Below are positions 46,167 through 54,956 of a stretch of DNA of 64,000 nt, in pieces. Origin of the DNA: a virus; IMG/VR virus record IMGVR_UViG_3300042482_001138, positions 62,001 to 126,000 of that record, one strand, 5' to 3'. How positions within the stretch are numbered: the stretch's first letter is position 1; the number at the start of each line of letters is the position of its first letter. The notes under the pieces are model-generated. The model did not search any database. It saw nothing but the letters and a program-made list of their open reading frames with translations, and was not told the origin of the DNA. A program made the translations under genes and the position numbers.

Positions 46167-47144
46167 ATGAAAGATATTGTATTTGTTACGGCACAACCAG
46201 ACGTTCCTTATTTCCATTGGCAAGTTAAATTATATACCCACAATTTTATAAAAAAAGGCATCAATCCAAATAACATACATGTAATATTTGCAATGGTTCA
46301 TGGTGCAAAAAAACCAACTGATGAAGCTTTAAAAATAAAAGATTATGGTGTTAATGTTCATTTTTATGAAGATAATAGAGATATTAAAACATATATACCA
46401 AGCATAAAACCTTATATGATCACACAGTGGTTAAAAGAGTTTCCCGAACATGGTAAATTGTTTTTTTTACATGATGCGGATATAATATTTAACTACCTAC
46501 CAAATTTCGAAGAACTTTTAAAAGACGAACTTACTTATGTATCTGACACAATTGGGTATATAGGTTATAACTATATTATGGATTGTTGTAATAGATATGA
46601 AACAAAACATCCAAATTCACAAAAAGGACAGTTACTACAAGAAATGGTTAATATTGTAGGTGTAACAGTAGATTGTGTAAAATGTAATCAAGAAAATTCT
46701 GGTGGTGGTCAATATCTAATTAAAAACACTGATCATAATTTATGGCAAAAAATATATGACGATTGTTCTCCATTATATTATCAGATGTTAGATTATCAAA
46801 AAAGATTTCCCATAAGTCCAGGTGAAATTCAATTTTGGACGGCAGAAATGTGGTCATTACTTTGGAATCTATGGTTAAACGGTAACGAAACCAAAATAAC
46901 TAAAGAGCTTAATTTTTCATGGGCAACTGACACCATAGGAGTTTTCGAAAAAAATCCAATACTACATATGGCAGGTGTAACCGAAAATCTAAAAGGTACT
47001 AAGTTTTACAAAGGAGAATACATTAATATTGACCCAATCCAAAAATTAAAATCTAACCCAAACCATTTTGATTACATAGATAAAAACAGCTCAACAATCA
47101 AGTATGTTGAAGTAATGAAATCTTTCATTCAAAATGACTTATAA
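46167..47144 (+). CDS. Glycosyltransferase-like protein (GT-A type)
   Basis: 325 aa, starting MKDIVFVTAQPDVPYFHWQV. A strand ending KLFFLHDADIIF contains the D-x-D motif (Asp103-Ala-Asp105) that binds metal and nucleotide sugar in GT-A transferases; GGGQYLIKN and FWTAEMWSLLWNLW follow. It is the only enzyme-like gene within the fibre cluster and so may glycosylate a fibre or adhesin, or alter the host surface. No membrane anchor is seen. The family is suggested by fold-level features, not by a close match. Confidence 0.6.
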   Translation: MKDIVFVTAQPDVPYFHWQVKLYTHNFIKKGINPNNIHVIFAMVHGAKKPTDEALKIKDYGVNVHFYEDNRDIKTYIPSIKPYMITQWLKEFPEHGKLFFLHDADIIFNYLPNFEELLKDELTYVSDTIGYIGYNYIMDCCNRYETKHPNSQKGQLLQEMVNIVGVTVDCVKCNQENSGGGQYLIKNTDHNLWQKIYDDCSPLYYQMLDYQKRFPISPGEIQFWTAEMWSLLWNLWLNGNETKITKELNFSWATDTIGVFEKNPILHMAGVTENLKGTKFYKGEYINIDPIQKLKSNPNHFDYIDKNSSTIKYVEVMKSFIQNDL

Positions 47145-47147
47145 ATG

Positions 47148-47154
47148 TATTTAT
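47148..47154 (+). promoter_or_regulatory. TATTTAT element, candidate late promoter
   Basis: TATTTAT lies 14 bases before the GTG start at 47169. Confidence 0.45.
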
Positions 47155-47168
47155 AATTAAAATATACA

Positions 47169-48221
47169 GTGGGACAAACAGATAGACCTAAACCAGTACT
47201 TGCACCCAGGAATGAATGTGATGTTATTACAATTTTTCCTATGGGGGCAAAATGTTTTACAAAAGAACCAACTAATGTAACAACATTTGATGGTGCGGTT
47301 TCGGTTGGTATTACAGGGGGAACACCACCATATACTATAGCTTGGGAAAATGGTAATGTTGCGCCGGCAATAACAAATTTAGGTGTCGGTGAATATAACG
47401 TAACAATTACAGATTCCTACGGTGATTTTGTTATAAACCAAAAATGTGTTCTCAACGCCACACCACTTCCAACTCCAACTCCAACTCCAACACCGACCAT
47501 AACTCCAACACCGACCATAACTCCAACACCTTCTGTAACACCAACATCAACTCCTATACCAACATTGACACCATCGGCAACACCAGAACCTTTAATTTGT
47601 TTTACCACTGAATATGAATTTTTAGGTCCGATTTATACATCAATGTCATCAACAGGACAATATAATGGAAGACCATACTACGAACTAATAGGTCTTGGTG
47701 GAAGTGCTTTTGTTTGGTGGAATTCCGGATTGTCAAGATGGGAAATGACATTATTCTTAGGTGGTGGTCTACTTTTGGCATATTTACCAAGTACTAATTC
47801 TTTTCCTGTTGACCAAACAGTTGATTGGGTAAATGTAAGAACTGTTTATATGTTAACATCATATGGGCTTTGTAGTTATCCACCAACAGAAATGTGTTTT
47901 GAAGTTTTAAAGAATGACCCACCAACAACACTGATATGTAATGGATATATTGTTGGTACTTATAATAATAAGTTTTATTTTGCAATATACAGTCCTGTAA
48001 CGTCACCACCAACATTAATTGGGTATGTATTTTGGGATGATGTTGACAACAGATGGGAATGTTGGCAAACTTTTAACCCATCTACAGGCCCCACAGGAAG
48101 TTTTTATGCTTATTTATCAAATAACGCTAATTACCCAAATAGTACAATTTCTCAAAACTGGGTTTCAAACCCACTTGTGACATATGGAATAAACAGTTCT
48201 TCACTAGGGACTTGTCAGTAA
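47169..48221 (+). CDS. Adhesin with SprB-like repeat, Pro-Thr linker and two receptor-type modules
   Basis: 350 aa from a GTG start. Residues ~36-90 form one SprB-like repeat (GGTPPYTIAWENG, GVGEYNVTITDSYGDF). A Pro-Thr linker (residues ~98-141) follows. Two related ~90-residue modules complete the protein: GQYNGRPYYELIG then WNSGLSRWEMTLF, and VGTYNNKFYFAIY then WDDVDNRWECWQTF. A third copy occurs in the minus-strand gene at 53038. The stalk-linker-duplicated tip layout fits a host-binding adhesin. GTG is supported by the TATTTAT element 14 bases upstream. Confidence 0.65.
   Translation: MGQTDRPKPVLAPRNECDVITIFPMGAKCFTKEPTNVTTFDGAVSVGITGGTPPYTIAWENGNVAPAITNLGVGEYNVTITDSYGDFVINQKCVLNATPLPTPTPTPTPTITPTPTITPTPSVTPTSTPIPTLTPSATPEPLICFTTEYEFLGPIYTSMSSTGQYNGRPYYELIGLGGSAFVWWNSGLSRWEMTLFLGGGLLLAYLPSTNSFPVDQTVDWVNVRTVYMLTSYGLCSYPPTEMCFEVLKNDPPTTLICNGYIVGTYNNKFYFAIYSPVTSPPTLIGYVFWDDVDNRWECWQTFNPSTGPTGSFYAYLSNNANYPNSTISQNWVSNPLVTYGINSSSLGTCQ
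47461..47590 (+). repeat. Pro-Thr linker repeat
   Basis: ACTCCAACACC-type repeats encode about 43 residues of TPTP/TPTIT sequence between the SprB-like unit and the receptor-type modules. Confidence 0.85.
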
Positions 48222-48234
48222 AATACTAATTTAA

Positions 48235-49230
48235 ATGAATTTGTGTGTAGTTACAGAAGTTTTAGAAAATAGGGAAAGAAAAATAGAAACCTATAATTTT
48301 ATTGAATCCGAAATGTTGAACGGTAAAAGTTCTTGGGTTTTTGAAGAACAATATTTTTTATATTGGTCTACTGGTACAACAAATCAGTGGATTTTAAGTG
48401 GGTTTCCAAATACTTTTATTTATACATTTTCGAATACAGAAATACCTTTCACTAATTGGCAAATTTTAGGATCAAGACCCCCAAAACAAATAACAAACTT
48501 AAGAATAACAACTGGTGAGTGTGAAAATAATGTCGTGGTAGATTATAATGTTAATATTAAAAACAGTTCTTGTAAATGTGATGGTATTATATCAATAGAT
48601 CCATTTAGCGGAACAGAACCATTTACATATTATCTAAACGGTCAAATACAGACAGGAAACATAATTCAAAATTTATGTAGTGGTAGATATGTTATTACGG
48701 TTGAAGACGTAAACGGAAACACAACAATTAAAGAAGTAGTAATACCACAAAATGATGTTACCCAATATTTTGTCACGTTGAATTTTGATAAAACAACGGG
48801 ATATTTTAATATTTTTTGTAACCCAAGTTTAAACAATAACATTCAGTTAAGTTTAGATTTAGTGTATCAAAACACACTCAAATATAAACCTAATTTTGGT
48901 GATGTAAGTCAAAATACAAATGAACAAATTATTTTAAATGGAAATGACATAGGACAGTATACTACCAAAATTGATAATACACAGTCTACGCCACTTTTGA
49001 GACCCTGTGTTGGTAATAATTACAATAACGTTACAACTAAAGAATGGAAAAATTTAATTATTGGTAATGGTGATACTTTGGAAGGTTACATTAGTAGTGA
49101 TTTAATCTATAATGTAGATTTGAAAACACCTTGTTTAAGTGCATCACAGGATCTTGTACTTAATTTGAATAATCTTAGATTAATAAATTGTGAATGTTGT
49201 AATGTTACAAAAGTTATTATTAACAAATAA
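48235..49230 (+). CDS. Fibre-associated protein with SprB-like unit
   Basis: 331 aa. Residues ~10-75 start like an adaptor (FIESEMLNGKSSWVFEEQYF). A SprB-like unit follows (CKCDGIISIDPFSGTEPFTY, then LCSGRYVITVEDVNGN). The C-terminal ~150 residues (IQLSLDLVYQNTLKYKPNF, DTLEGYISSDLIYNVDL, INCECCNV) form a separate beta domain with a terminal Cys cluster. It starts 13 bases after the preceding adhesin stop. Probably part of the same attachment complex. Confidence 0.6.
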   Translation: MNLCVVTEVLENRERKIETYNFIESEMLNGKSSWVFEEQYFLYWSTGTTNQWILSGFPNTFIYTFSNTEIPFTNWQILGSRPPKQITNLRITTGECENNVVVDYNVNIKNSSCKCDGIISIDPFSGTEPFTYYLNGQIQTGNIIQNLCSGRYVITVEDVNGNTTIKEVVIPQNDVTQYFVTLNFDKTTGYFNIFCNPSLNNNIQLSLDLVYQNTLKYKPNFGDVSQNTNEQIILNGNDIGQYTTKIDNTQSTPLLRPCVGNNYNNVTTKEWKNLIIGNGDTLEGYISSDLIYNVDLKTPCLSASQDLVLNLNNLRLINCECCNVTKVIINK

Positions 49231-49244
49231 AAAAAGTTATTTAA

Positions 49245-49251
49245 TATTTAT
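49245..49251 (+). promoter_or_regulatory. TATTTAT element near the start at 49259
   Basis: TATTTAT lies seven bases before the ATG, closer than the 13-15 base mode. A transcript from it would have almost no leader. Confidence 0.35.
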
Positions 49252-49258
49252 TATTTAA

Positions 49259-51847
49259 ATGGCATATATAATTAAAAATACATCGGGATTGGTTAACACA
49301 AGAGTTACCGATACAGGTAGACAAAAGTTATCACAAGGTAACTTCAAAGTTGCCTATTTCCAAATTGGGGATAGTGAAATATCATACGATAAATTACCTT
49401 CTAATTATAACTTTACAAATTCCTTTGTTTTAGAACCAGCATTTAATACTCAAAATTCTGCAGGTGTTCCAGAGTCAAATAGACAAAGCATTAAATATCC
49501 ATACTATGTTGATGGAACTAGTGGATCTACTTATGGAATACCTTACATGGATTCTACGATAGATCCTGTTTATAATAGGGCACCACTAAGAGGGTTTTTT
49601 ACAGGAAACACAACCGCAAGTACAGTCGTTTGGAGTGCATTAACTAACAATCAATACGTGGTTTCTTCAAACTATATTATTGATATGTCAACTCTAAATG
49701 GTACTAATAAAGTTGATTTAATTTATTCTGGATGTAATTATACAAATACAAACAAACCATCTATTGGGGATTTAATTACAATATATTATGATGGTTTTGG
49801 TGAGTATGACTGTAATTGTGTTAATTTACCAACACCGACTCCTACACCTACACCGTCAATCACACCAACCGAAACTATCACACCAACTCCAACACCAAGT
49901 ATCACACCTAATTATAACCCTTGTGCATCGCCAACCCCAACACCAACTCCAACAAGGACACCGTGTTTAACACCTACTCCGAGTAGACTTTGTCCTCCAC
50001 CACCGCCACCAAGTTGTGTTATGTCTATGAATTCATGTTATCAAATTCTGACATATAGAATAATTGATATATGTGAAAATACTATAACACTTGATAGAAA
50101 CACACCCGATTTTTGTGGTACAGTAATAACACATTGTTACGCACGTACATTGATCTATCCGCCAAATATGACTTCTATTTATGATAGTATAACTCCAAGT
50201 CCACATTGGGGCGAACAAGTAATCGATTTTGAATCTATTTGTGATACAGATCAATTTGATGTGAAAATATGGAACATGAATATTCCATGGACCGAAAATC
50301 CCGCTGGTATGATACCTACAAAATATGAAGGATATCAATATTTTGGTTCAGTTGATTATATAGGATCAAAAGAATACTTTGGATACAATTCAAATTCAGG
50401 ACAAACATTTTTTATCAATAATACTTTGAGTGCTGAGACTACAGATACTTTTTATTACAATTCTTTAGGTGAAATCGTCAAAGTACAACCCGAAGAACAA
50501 AAGGCAATTGCCATCATACATTATACTAATCAAACAATTGATTTCTTTTATGGTGAAAAATTTGCACTGGAACCGTATGATCCAAGCAACTTAGACGATA
50601 CAACAGGACAGGCTAGAAATTTTAGACTTCATATACCTTGGTTGATGTGGCATAAGAATCCTGAATGTTGTTTTGGTCAAACTTTTTGGGTTGATCCTCC
50701 AGGATTTGAAGGTAAAAATCTTTTTGATGTTAGATATGTTCAGACAACTAGAAATGATGATATGAATAATCCCGGTATTAGATATTATCATTTGTGGGAT
50801 ACTAATAAAAACAAAAACGGTTTACCTAATCGAATTGGTAAAGTTTTCCCTGATAGTAAATTAATTATTATTGACGATGAAGAAATAATTGCCGCGATGT
50901 CTTATAAGGCAAATAGAAATTGGACTTTGCCGGCACCTCAATTATCGCTTATAACCCCAAATACTTGTGGATTAGCGTCTTTAACTGCTGATGGGGTTTT
51001 GACAGGTCATGGTGAAACTATGTATGTCACTTATAGGTTTACAAATAAAACTTGTAGTACAAATTCACTTCATTGCAATTACTATGTAAAACTTGTTGGG
51101 AATAATAATGATTGTACGCCTAATGTTTCACAAAATGTTGCCATTAGATTTGGTCGCGAATTTAATTGTTTGGATTATATGATACCAACAACAACGACGA
51201 CAACGATACCAATATTTACTACTACAACTACAATTCCATTCACAACTACAACAACAACAGATCCTTTTCCATTAACAACGACTACAACTTTTTGGCCGTA
51301 CACCACAAGTACAACAACAATATGCCCACCTTCTTGTAATATAAATAAAGGTTTCTTTGCTGAATCATTCCAAGTTTTATGTCAGAAAGTGAAAACAGGA
51401 CAAAGACCGGATCCATCAAGTTGGAAAATAATTGATTACACACAAGACTTAGGTAATTTAGTAACACAAGATACTTTGACAAACAATACTTTTGTTATAA
51501 CGAAAGATCTTTACGATAAGGCTCCATATTACGACTTGGGTAGTTATATAAACTTGACTAAATTAGGAAATGACAAACCTGATTTAAATTTTGGTGACGA
51601 ATATTATTTTTACGGTTCCTTTGAATCAGATATAATGGCAACCATATATCAGATGAAATATAAGATAAATTTAAATTTTACAGAATTTCAAAATTCAACT
51701 AACCCAACATGGAAACAAGGAACAAAATCATTCGTAACCGAAATTGCATTATTGGATGAGGATAAAGACATTCTTGTAATGTCAAAGTTACAATCACCTG
51801 TGTTAAGACAAGGAATACAACAGTATTTAGTCAAACTTGACTTTTAA
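49259..51847 (+). CDS. Large attachment protein with Pro-Thr and poly-Thr linkers
   Basis: 862 aa. The N-terminal ~190 residues ([35 protein letters not shown]) look like a conserved virion-docking domain. A Pro-Thr linker (residues ~191-242) ends in [11 protein letters not shown] ~380-residue Cys/Trp/Tyr-rich domain follows ([40 protein letters not shown]). Then comes a poly-Thr linker (residues ~643-688), and finally a C-terminal domain ending QYLVKLDF that resembles a second virion contact. Domains at both ends that look virion-type suggest a looped or bridging fibre. Function inferred. Confidence 0.65.
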   Translation: MAYIIKNTSGLVNTRVTDTGRQKLSQGNFKVAYFQIGDSEISYDKLPSNYNFTNSFVLEPAFNTQNSAGVPESNRQSIKYPYYVDGTSGSTYGIPYMDSTIDPVYNRAPLRGFFTGNTTASTVVWSALTNNQYVVSSNYIIDMSTLNGTNKVDLIYSGCNYTNTNKPSIGDLITIYYDGFGEYDCNCVNLPTPTPTPTPSITPTETITPTPTPSITPNYNPCASPTPTPTPTRTPCLTPTPSRLCPPPPPPSCVMSMNSCYQILTYRIIDICENTITLDRNTPDFCGTVITHCYARTLIYPPNMTSIYDSITPSPHWGEQVIDFESICDTDQFDVKIWNMNIPWTENPAGMIPTKYEGYQYFGSVDYIGSKEYFGYNSNSGQTFFINNTLSAETTDTFYYNSLGEIVKVQPEEQKAIAIIHYTNQTIDFFYGEKFALEPYDPSNLDDTTGQARNFRLHIPWLMWHKNPECCFGQTFWVDPPGFEGKNLFDVRYVQTTRNDDMNNPGIRYYHLWDTNKNKNGLPNRIGKVFPDSKLIIIDDEEIIAAMSYKANRNWTLPAPQLSLITPNTCGLASLTADGVLTGHGETMYVTYRFTNKTCSTNSLHCNYYVKLVGNNNDCTPNVSQNVAIRFGREFNCLDYMIPTTTTTTIPIFTTTTTIPFTTTTTTDPFPLTTTTTFWPYTTSTTTICPPSCNINKGFFAESFQVLCQKVKTGQRPDPSSWKIIDYTQDLGNLVTQDTLTNNTFVITKDLYDKAPYYDLGSYINLTKLGNDKPDLNFGDEYYFYGSFESDIMATIYQMKYKINLNFTEFQNSTNPTWKQGTKSFVTEIALLDEDKDILVMSKLQSPVLRQGIQQYLVKLDF
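49828..49984 (+). repeat. Pro-Thr linker repeat
   Basis: ACACCGACTCC-type repeats encode about 52 residues rich in TPTPTP and TPTETIT. Confidence 0.85.
51184..51321 (+). repeat. Poly-Thr linker repeat
   Basis: ACAACAACT-type repeats encode four runs of Thr separated by short hydrophobic turns (IPIF, IPF, DPFPL, FWPY). Confidence 0.85.
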
Positions 51848-51895
51848 CCTTTAATTTTTTTTCATTTAAATTATTTTATAACTAAAACCAACTTT

Positions 51896-52495
51896 ATGGC
51901 TAAAATCAAAAATTCACCAAAAGTCTTAGGATTAGATATATCTACTAAAACAATTGGTTGGGCTTTGTTCGATATACAAAGTCAACAACTTTTAGAACTA
52001 ACACACGTTTCCCCAAGACCAAAAATGAAAGAAGATGAAAAATTAAAAGAGTTACTTTTAAAATGTGAAATCTTTAGAGAAAAATTGATACAATACAAAA
52101 ATTTAGGAATTGTCAGTGTGGTAATTGAAGAACCACTTCTTAATTCGAATAATATCTATACAATCCAAACCCTGTTAAGATTTAATAGTTTTATTTTCAA
52201 AGAAATATATGAAATATTAAATGTTGTACCTGAATTTATATCAACATATAATTCCCGTAAATTTGCTTTTCCTGAATTAGTCCAAGAAAATGAAAAGAAA
52301 AAATTTGTTTTGTTTGGAGGTCTACCAAAAGATATTGATAAGAAAATGATTATATGGGAAAAAGTTGCTAAAAGAGAACCACAAATAAAATGGTTATACA
52401 CAAGAAATAATACACTTAAAAAAGAAAATTTTGACCAAACAGATGCATATACCTGTGTTTTAGGATATATGAGATCTAAAGAAATTTGGAAATGA
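51896..52495 (+). CDS. RuvC-like nuclease / Holliday junction resolvase candidate
   Basis: 199 aa with the RuvC/RNase H-fold order of acidic residues: VLGLDISTKTIGWALFD (Asp14), VVIEEPLL (Glu78/Glu79) and FDQTDAYTCVLGY (Asp180/Asp183). Such enzymes cut Holliday junctions symmetrically. T4 resolves junctions with the unrelated endonuclease VII (gp49), so this could be the functional replacement needed before packaging. A role in another nuclease step cannot be excluded. It stands after the fibre cluster and is followed by a terminator. Confidence 0.7.
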   Translation: MAKIKNSPKVLGLDISTKTIGWALFDIQSQQLLELTHVSPRPKMKEDEKLKELLLKCEIFREKLIQYKNLGIVSVVIEEPLLNSNNIYTIQTLLRFNSFIFKEIYEILNVVPEFISTYNSRKFAFPELVQENEKKKFVLFGGLPKDIDKKMIIWEKVAKREPQIKWLYTRNNTLKKENFDQTDAYTCVLGYMRSKEIWK

Positions 52496-52524
52496 TATCG
52501 TTCAAAATACCGATAATTTGAAAT

Positions 52525-52550
52525 ATCGTCTTTTTAGACGATTTTTTTTT
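52525..52550 (+). terminator. Intrinsic terminator after the RuvC-like gene
   Basis: A perfect 7-bp stem ATCGTCT/AGACGAT with a TTTT loop, followed by eight more T. Confidence 0.85.
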
Positions 52551-52566
52551 ATTCAAAAAAAATTAT

Positions 52567-52574
52567 TATATTTG
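52567..52574 (+). promoter_or_regulatory. Bacteroidota-type -7 box TATATTTG
   Basis: TATATTTG matches TAnnTTTG exactly and lies 24 bases before the ATG at 52599, directly after a terminator. No clear -33 TTG is present at the expected distance. Confidence 0.5.
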
Positions 52575-52598
52575 TAAAATAAACAAATAAAAATAACT

Positions 52599-53015
52599 AT
52601 GAAAATCTTATCTTTGGTTTTTTCACTATTATTAACTTTTAATTTTTTTTCTCAACAAGTCGTAATTCAAGTAGATGAAGTTCAGTCATACTTTGGTGAT
52701 ACTACATCAACCATGACAGAAATATTTGAAAAAAAATATAACTTGGAACCACAACATAAAAATTGTAGGTATATAATCGATTTTACAAATAATAAAGCAA
52801 GTTTTTTTAGAGATGGGGAACTTATTGATCACGGATCTATAAAAGTAGGGCATGAAAACGAATATACAGTTGTTGAGTTTCTTAACGACGGATTTAATTA
52901 TGGACTAATTTTAAATTTAGATATCCATAATGAATTGGTAGTTCTTTATCAAATAGATAATGATAAGGTTGAGTATATGAATTTCACTAGATTTCAGATT
53001 CTTAAACCAATGTAG
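52599..53015 (+). CDS. Small secreted protein (moron candidate)
   Basis: 138 aa. Residues 1-19 ([19 protein letters not shown]) form a typical Sec signal peptide ending F-S-Q, common in Flavobacteriia; cleavage would leave QVVIQVDEVQ. The mature part is a small beta-rich domain (CRYIIDFTNNKASFFRDGEL; NLDIHNELVVLYQIDN) with one cysteine. It has its own host-type promoter after a terminator and is unrelated to its neighbours, the usual features of a moron. It may alter the infected cell envelope, for example superinfection exclusion, but no function is recognisable. Confidence 0.65.
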   Translation: MKILSLVFSLLLTFNFFSQQVVIQVDEVQSYFGDTTSTMTEIFEKKYNLEPQHKNCRYIIDFTNNKASFFRDGELIDHGSIKVGHENEYTVVEFLNDGFNYGLILNLDIHNELVVLYQIDNDKVEYMNFTRFQILKPM

Positions 53016-53037
53016 AAATATTTTTTTTTATAATACT

Positions 53038-54654
53038 TTAGTGAATTGAATCTGAACAAAGATCTATAATAGTTCCACCGGCCATAGAAGCCCCATTACC
53101 CGAAATTGTTATTGTGGTATATGGTACATCGTTTGAAAAGGTGAATATTCCCGATCCAATATCACCGTATGGTGCATTTTGTGGACAAGGTATTGCGGAA
53201 ATTACGTTCCCATTAATTTTTGCACAACAACTACTACAAGTACTTATCACTGGATTACCTGTATTTGTTGTGATTATAAATTCTTCGTAAACAGTTGATG
53301 AAATGTAATTGTAATTTATGAATCTAAGCGTTACATTATTAACAGGACTATCAAAAGTTAGAGTGTAAGTAAATGGGTTGTTTCCTGGTAAAATATCATT
53401 ACCCAAATATAAAAAGTTGTCTTCTACATTTGGACCCGAAATACACCAACCTAAAAATCCACCAAAAGTTCCCGCTTCTATTTTTCCAGTACCACTACCT
53501 GTAATATTAACACCGTTAACAACTATTGAATTACCAACTTGAGGTAATGTTACAACTTGTGAACATTCAAAACAACCAGGTGGTGTTGTAGGTGTGGGAG
53601 TTGGTGTTGCTGTAGGCGTTGGTGTAGGTGTTTGGGAAGGACTTGGGATACAATCTAAACATTTACCTTCATTTTCAGGACCTAATTCTGAAATTAATTC
53701 TATTTGATCTACACCACTTATGTTATCAACCAAACCTATGAAGGTTGCACAAATTGATTCGTTGTTTATTATAGTTTTATAAACATATCCTTCTAAAGGA
53801 ATTTCACCATTTATTAACAATAATTCGGTTGAGTAATATTCTATACCTGTGAAACAATCTCTGAATTTCTTACTACTTGAACATCTAATGTAATCATCAA
53901 TCACATTAAATGTTACTTGACCAGAAACCAAACAATTTATTGTAGGTGTTGGTGTTGGACTTGGAGTTTCACTTGGAGTTGGAGTTGGTGTTGGTGTGAA
54001 TGTTATTCCTGTTGCTTGAAAACTCAAACTATTACAAACATTTGATGGTGTCGGTGTAGGTGTCGGTGTAGGTGTCGGTGTTTTTGTCGGGGTGACAGTA
54101 GGTGTTGGTGTAATGTCACAATTAAAATATGCTTCAAAATCTATTAGCTCACAACTTGGAAAAGTTGTTGATGTAGTTATGACACAGTATCCTTCAGAAA
54201 AAAATGAATCACATAAATCAGGACAATCACTTGTACATGGACTTTTACCAAATAGTAAACACGGCTCATCAAGGTCGTTAGCCAAACACCAACAATTCTC
54301 ATCAGAACTATAGTATATTACAAAATCACCAGTCCCACCTGTGTAATAAGGAAGTCCATTATATGTTCCATTCGAAGTGTAGTTACCATCGTACAACGAT
54401 GTCCCTGAAATACAATACTGATTTGAACACGGACAATCATCAATGGAATCAATCCCCGATATTTGTTTATATTCTAAAACTATTGACCCATTTGAATAGT
54501 ACCCGTTTGTTGCTTCTGAAGTACAGATTGAATCGAAATATAAAATTGTACCAAGATTCAAATCATTCCCATACAATGGTATAATCAAAGGTTCTGAACA
54601 TAATTCAGGGTCAATAGTTGAGTTTGAAAAATATCCTAAAAAAATACAAGCCAT
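53038..54654 (-). CDS. Minus-strand adhesin with multiple Pro-Thr linkers
   Basis: 538 aa, Cys-rich and secreted-looking but without a signal peptide. It has a receptor-type module near residues 85-135 ([29 protein letters not shown]) shared with the gene at 47169. Pro-Thr linkers lie at about residues 181-204, 219-238 and 339-358, separating Cys-containing domains. The C-terminal ~180 residues ([40 protein letters not shown]) form a beta-rich tip. It is transcribed with the 71-aa module gene from a TATTTAT element, opposite to all nearby genes. An alternative or additional receptor-binding protein is the likely role. Confidence 0.65.
   Translation of the reverse strand: MACIFLGYFSNSTIDPELCSEPLIIPLYGNDLNLGTILYFDSICTSEATNGYYSNGSIVLEYKQISGIDSIDDCPCSNQYCISGTSLYDGNYTSNGTYNGLPYYTGGTGDFVIYYSSDENCWCLANDLDEPCLLFGKSPCTSDCPDLCDSFFSEGYCVITTSTTFPSCELIDFEAYFNCDITPTPTVTPTKTPTPTPTPTPTPSNVCNSLSFQATGITFTPTPTPTPSETPSPTPTPTINCLVSGQVTFNVIDDYIRCSSSKKFRDCFTGIEYYSTELLLINGEIPLEGYVYKTIINNESICATFIGLVDNISGVDQIELISELGPENEGKCLDCIPSPSQTPTPTPTATPTPTPTTPPGCFECSQVVTLPQVGNSIVVNGVNITGSGTGKIEAGTFGGFLGWCISGPNVEDNFLYLGNDILPGNNPFTYTLTFDSPVNNVTLRFINYNYISSTVYEEFIITTNTGNPVISTCSSCCAKINGNVISAIPCPQNAPYGDIGSGIFTFSNDVPYTTITISGNGASMAGGTIIDLCSDSIH
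53581..53640 (-). repeat. Pro-Thr linker repeat, minus-strand gene
   Basis: GGTGTTGGT-type repeats on the plus strand encode about 20 residues of TPTP in the minus-strand adhesin. Confidence 0.8.
53941..54112 (-). repeat. Two Pro-Thr linker repeats, minus-strand gene
   Basis: Two linkers (53941-54000 and 54043-54112) flank a short SLSFQATG-type segment. On the plus strand they are the inverse of the Pro-Thr linkers in the upstream fibre genes. Confidence 0.8.
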
Positions 54655-54655
54655 T

Positions 54656-54871
54656 TTATACTTCTATTATGTTTGTTTTTATACATTCATTGTCATCGAT
54701 TACTTTTACTACAAACTGTGAAAAACTTGAATATATTGAAGGTATTTCAAATGTATACGGGGCGGTTGTAATTGTGTCGACATATATACATGTAGTTAAT
54801 CCCGTATTACATACCCAAACATCAAAAGGTGATGAACCGGCAAGATTTGTTATTGTTACTGTTGTAGGCAT
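54656..54871 (-). CDS. Minus-strand free copy of the VCTDC fibre module
   Basis: 71 aa ([20 protein letters not shown], then [31 protein letters not shown]). It is clearly related to residues 1-72 of the gene at 42151 and to the protein at 44333. It ends one base before the minus-strand adhesin and so is co-expressed with it, possibly as the module that docks that adhesin on the tail. Confidence 0.65.
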   Translation of the reverse strand: MPTTVTITNLAGSSPFDVWVCNTGLTTCIYVDTITTAPYTFEIPSIYSSFSQFVVKVIDDNECIKTNIIEV

Positions 54872-54886
54872 AATTTTCTGTCTTAA

Positions 54887-54893
54887 ATAAATA
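54887..54893 (-). promoter_or_regulatory. TATTTAT element on the minus strand
   Basis: Read on the minus strand, TATTTAT lies exactly 15 bases before the ATG at 54871. The same word and spacing on the opposite strand support it as a real promoter signal. Confidence 0.55.
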
Positions 54894-54918
54894 TAGAAAA
54901 ATAGAAAAACATGTGAAG

Positions 54919-54947
54919 TTGATAAATTTAAATAATGTACCTATCTT
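54919..54947 (+). promoter_or_regulatory. Host-type promoter of the primase gene
   Basis: TTGATA (54919-54924), 17 bases, then TATCTT (54942-54947) continuing TATCTTTT. The predicted transcript start is at or within a base or two of the primase ATG at 54955, so the mRNA would be leaderless or nearly so. Confidence 0.55.
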
Positions 54948-54956
54948 TTAAAAGAT
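54943..54956 (+). promoter_or_regulatory. 14-bp palindrome across the primase promoter and start codon
   Basis: ATCTTTTAAAAGAT is a perfect palindrome spanning the -10 region and the first two bases of the ATG. It could be a repressor site or an RNA hairpin masking the start; chance is possible in AT-rich DNA. Confidence 0.35.

Noticed and set aside
53038-54871. Minus-strand adhesins as a diversity-generating retroelement target
   Set aside because: No reverse transcriptase or template repeat is visible in the window; repeats are linker-coding and codon-periodic.
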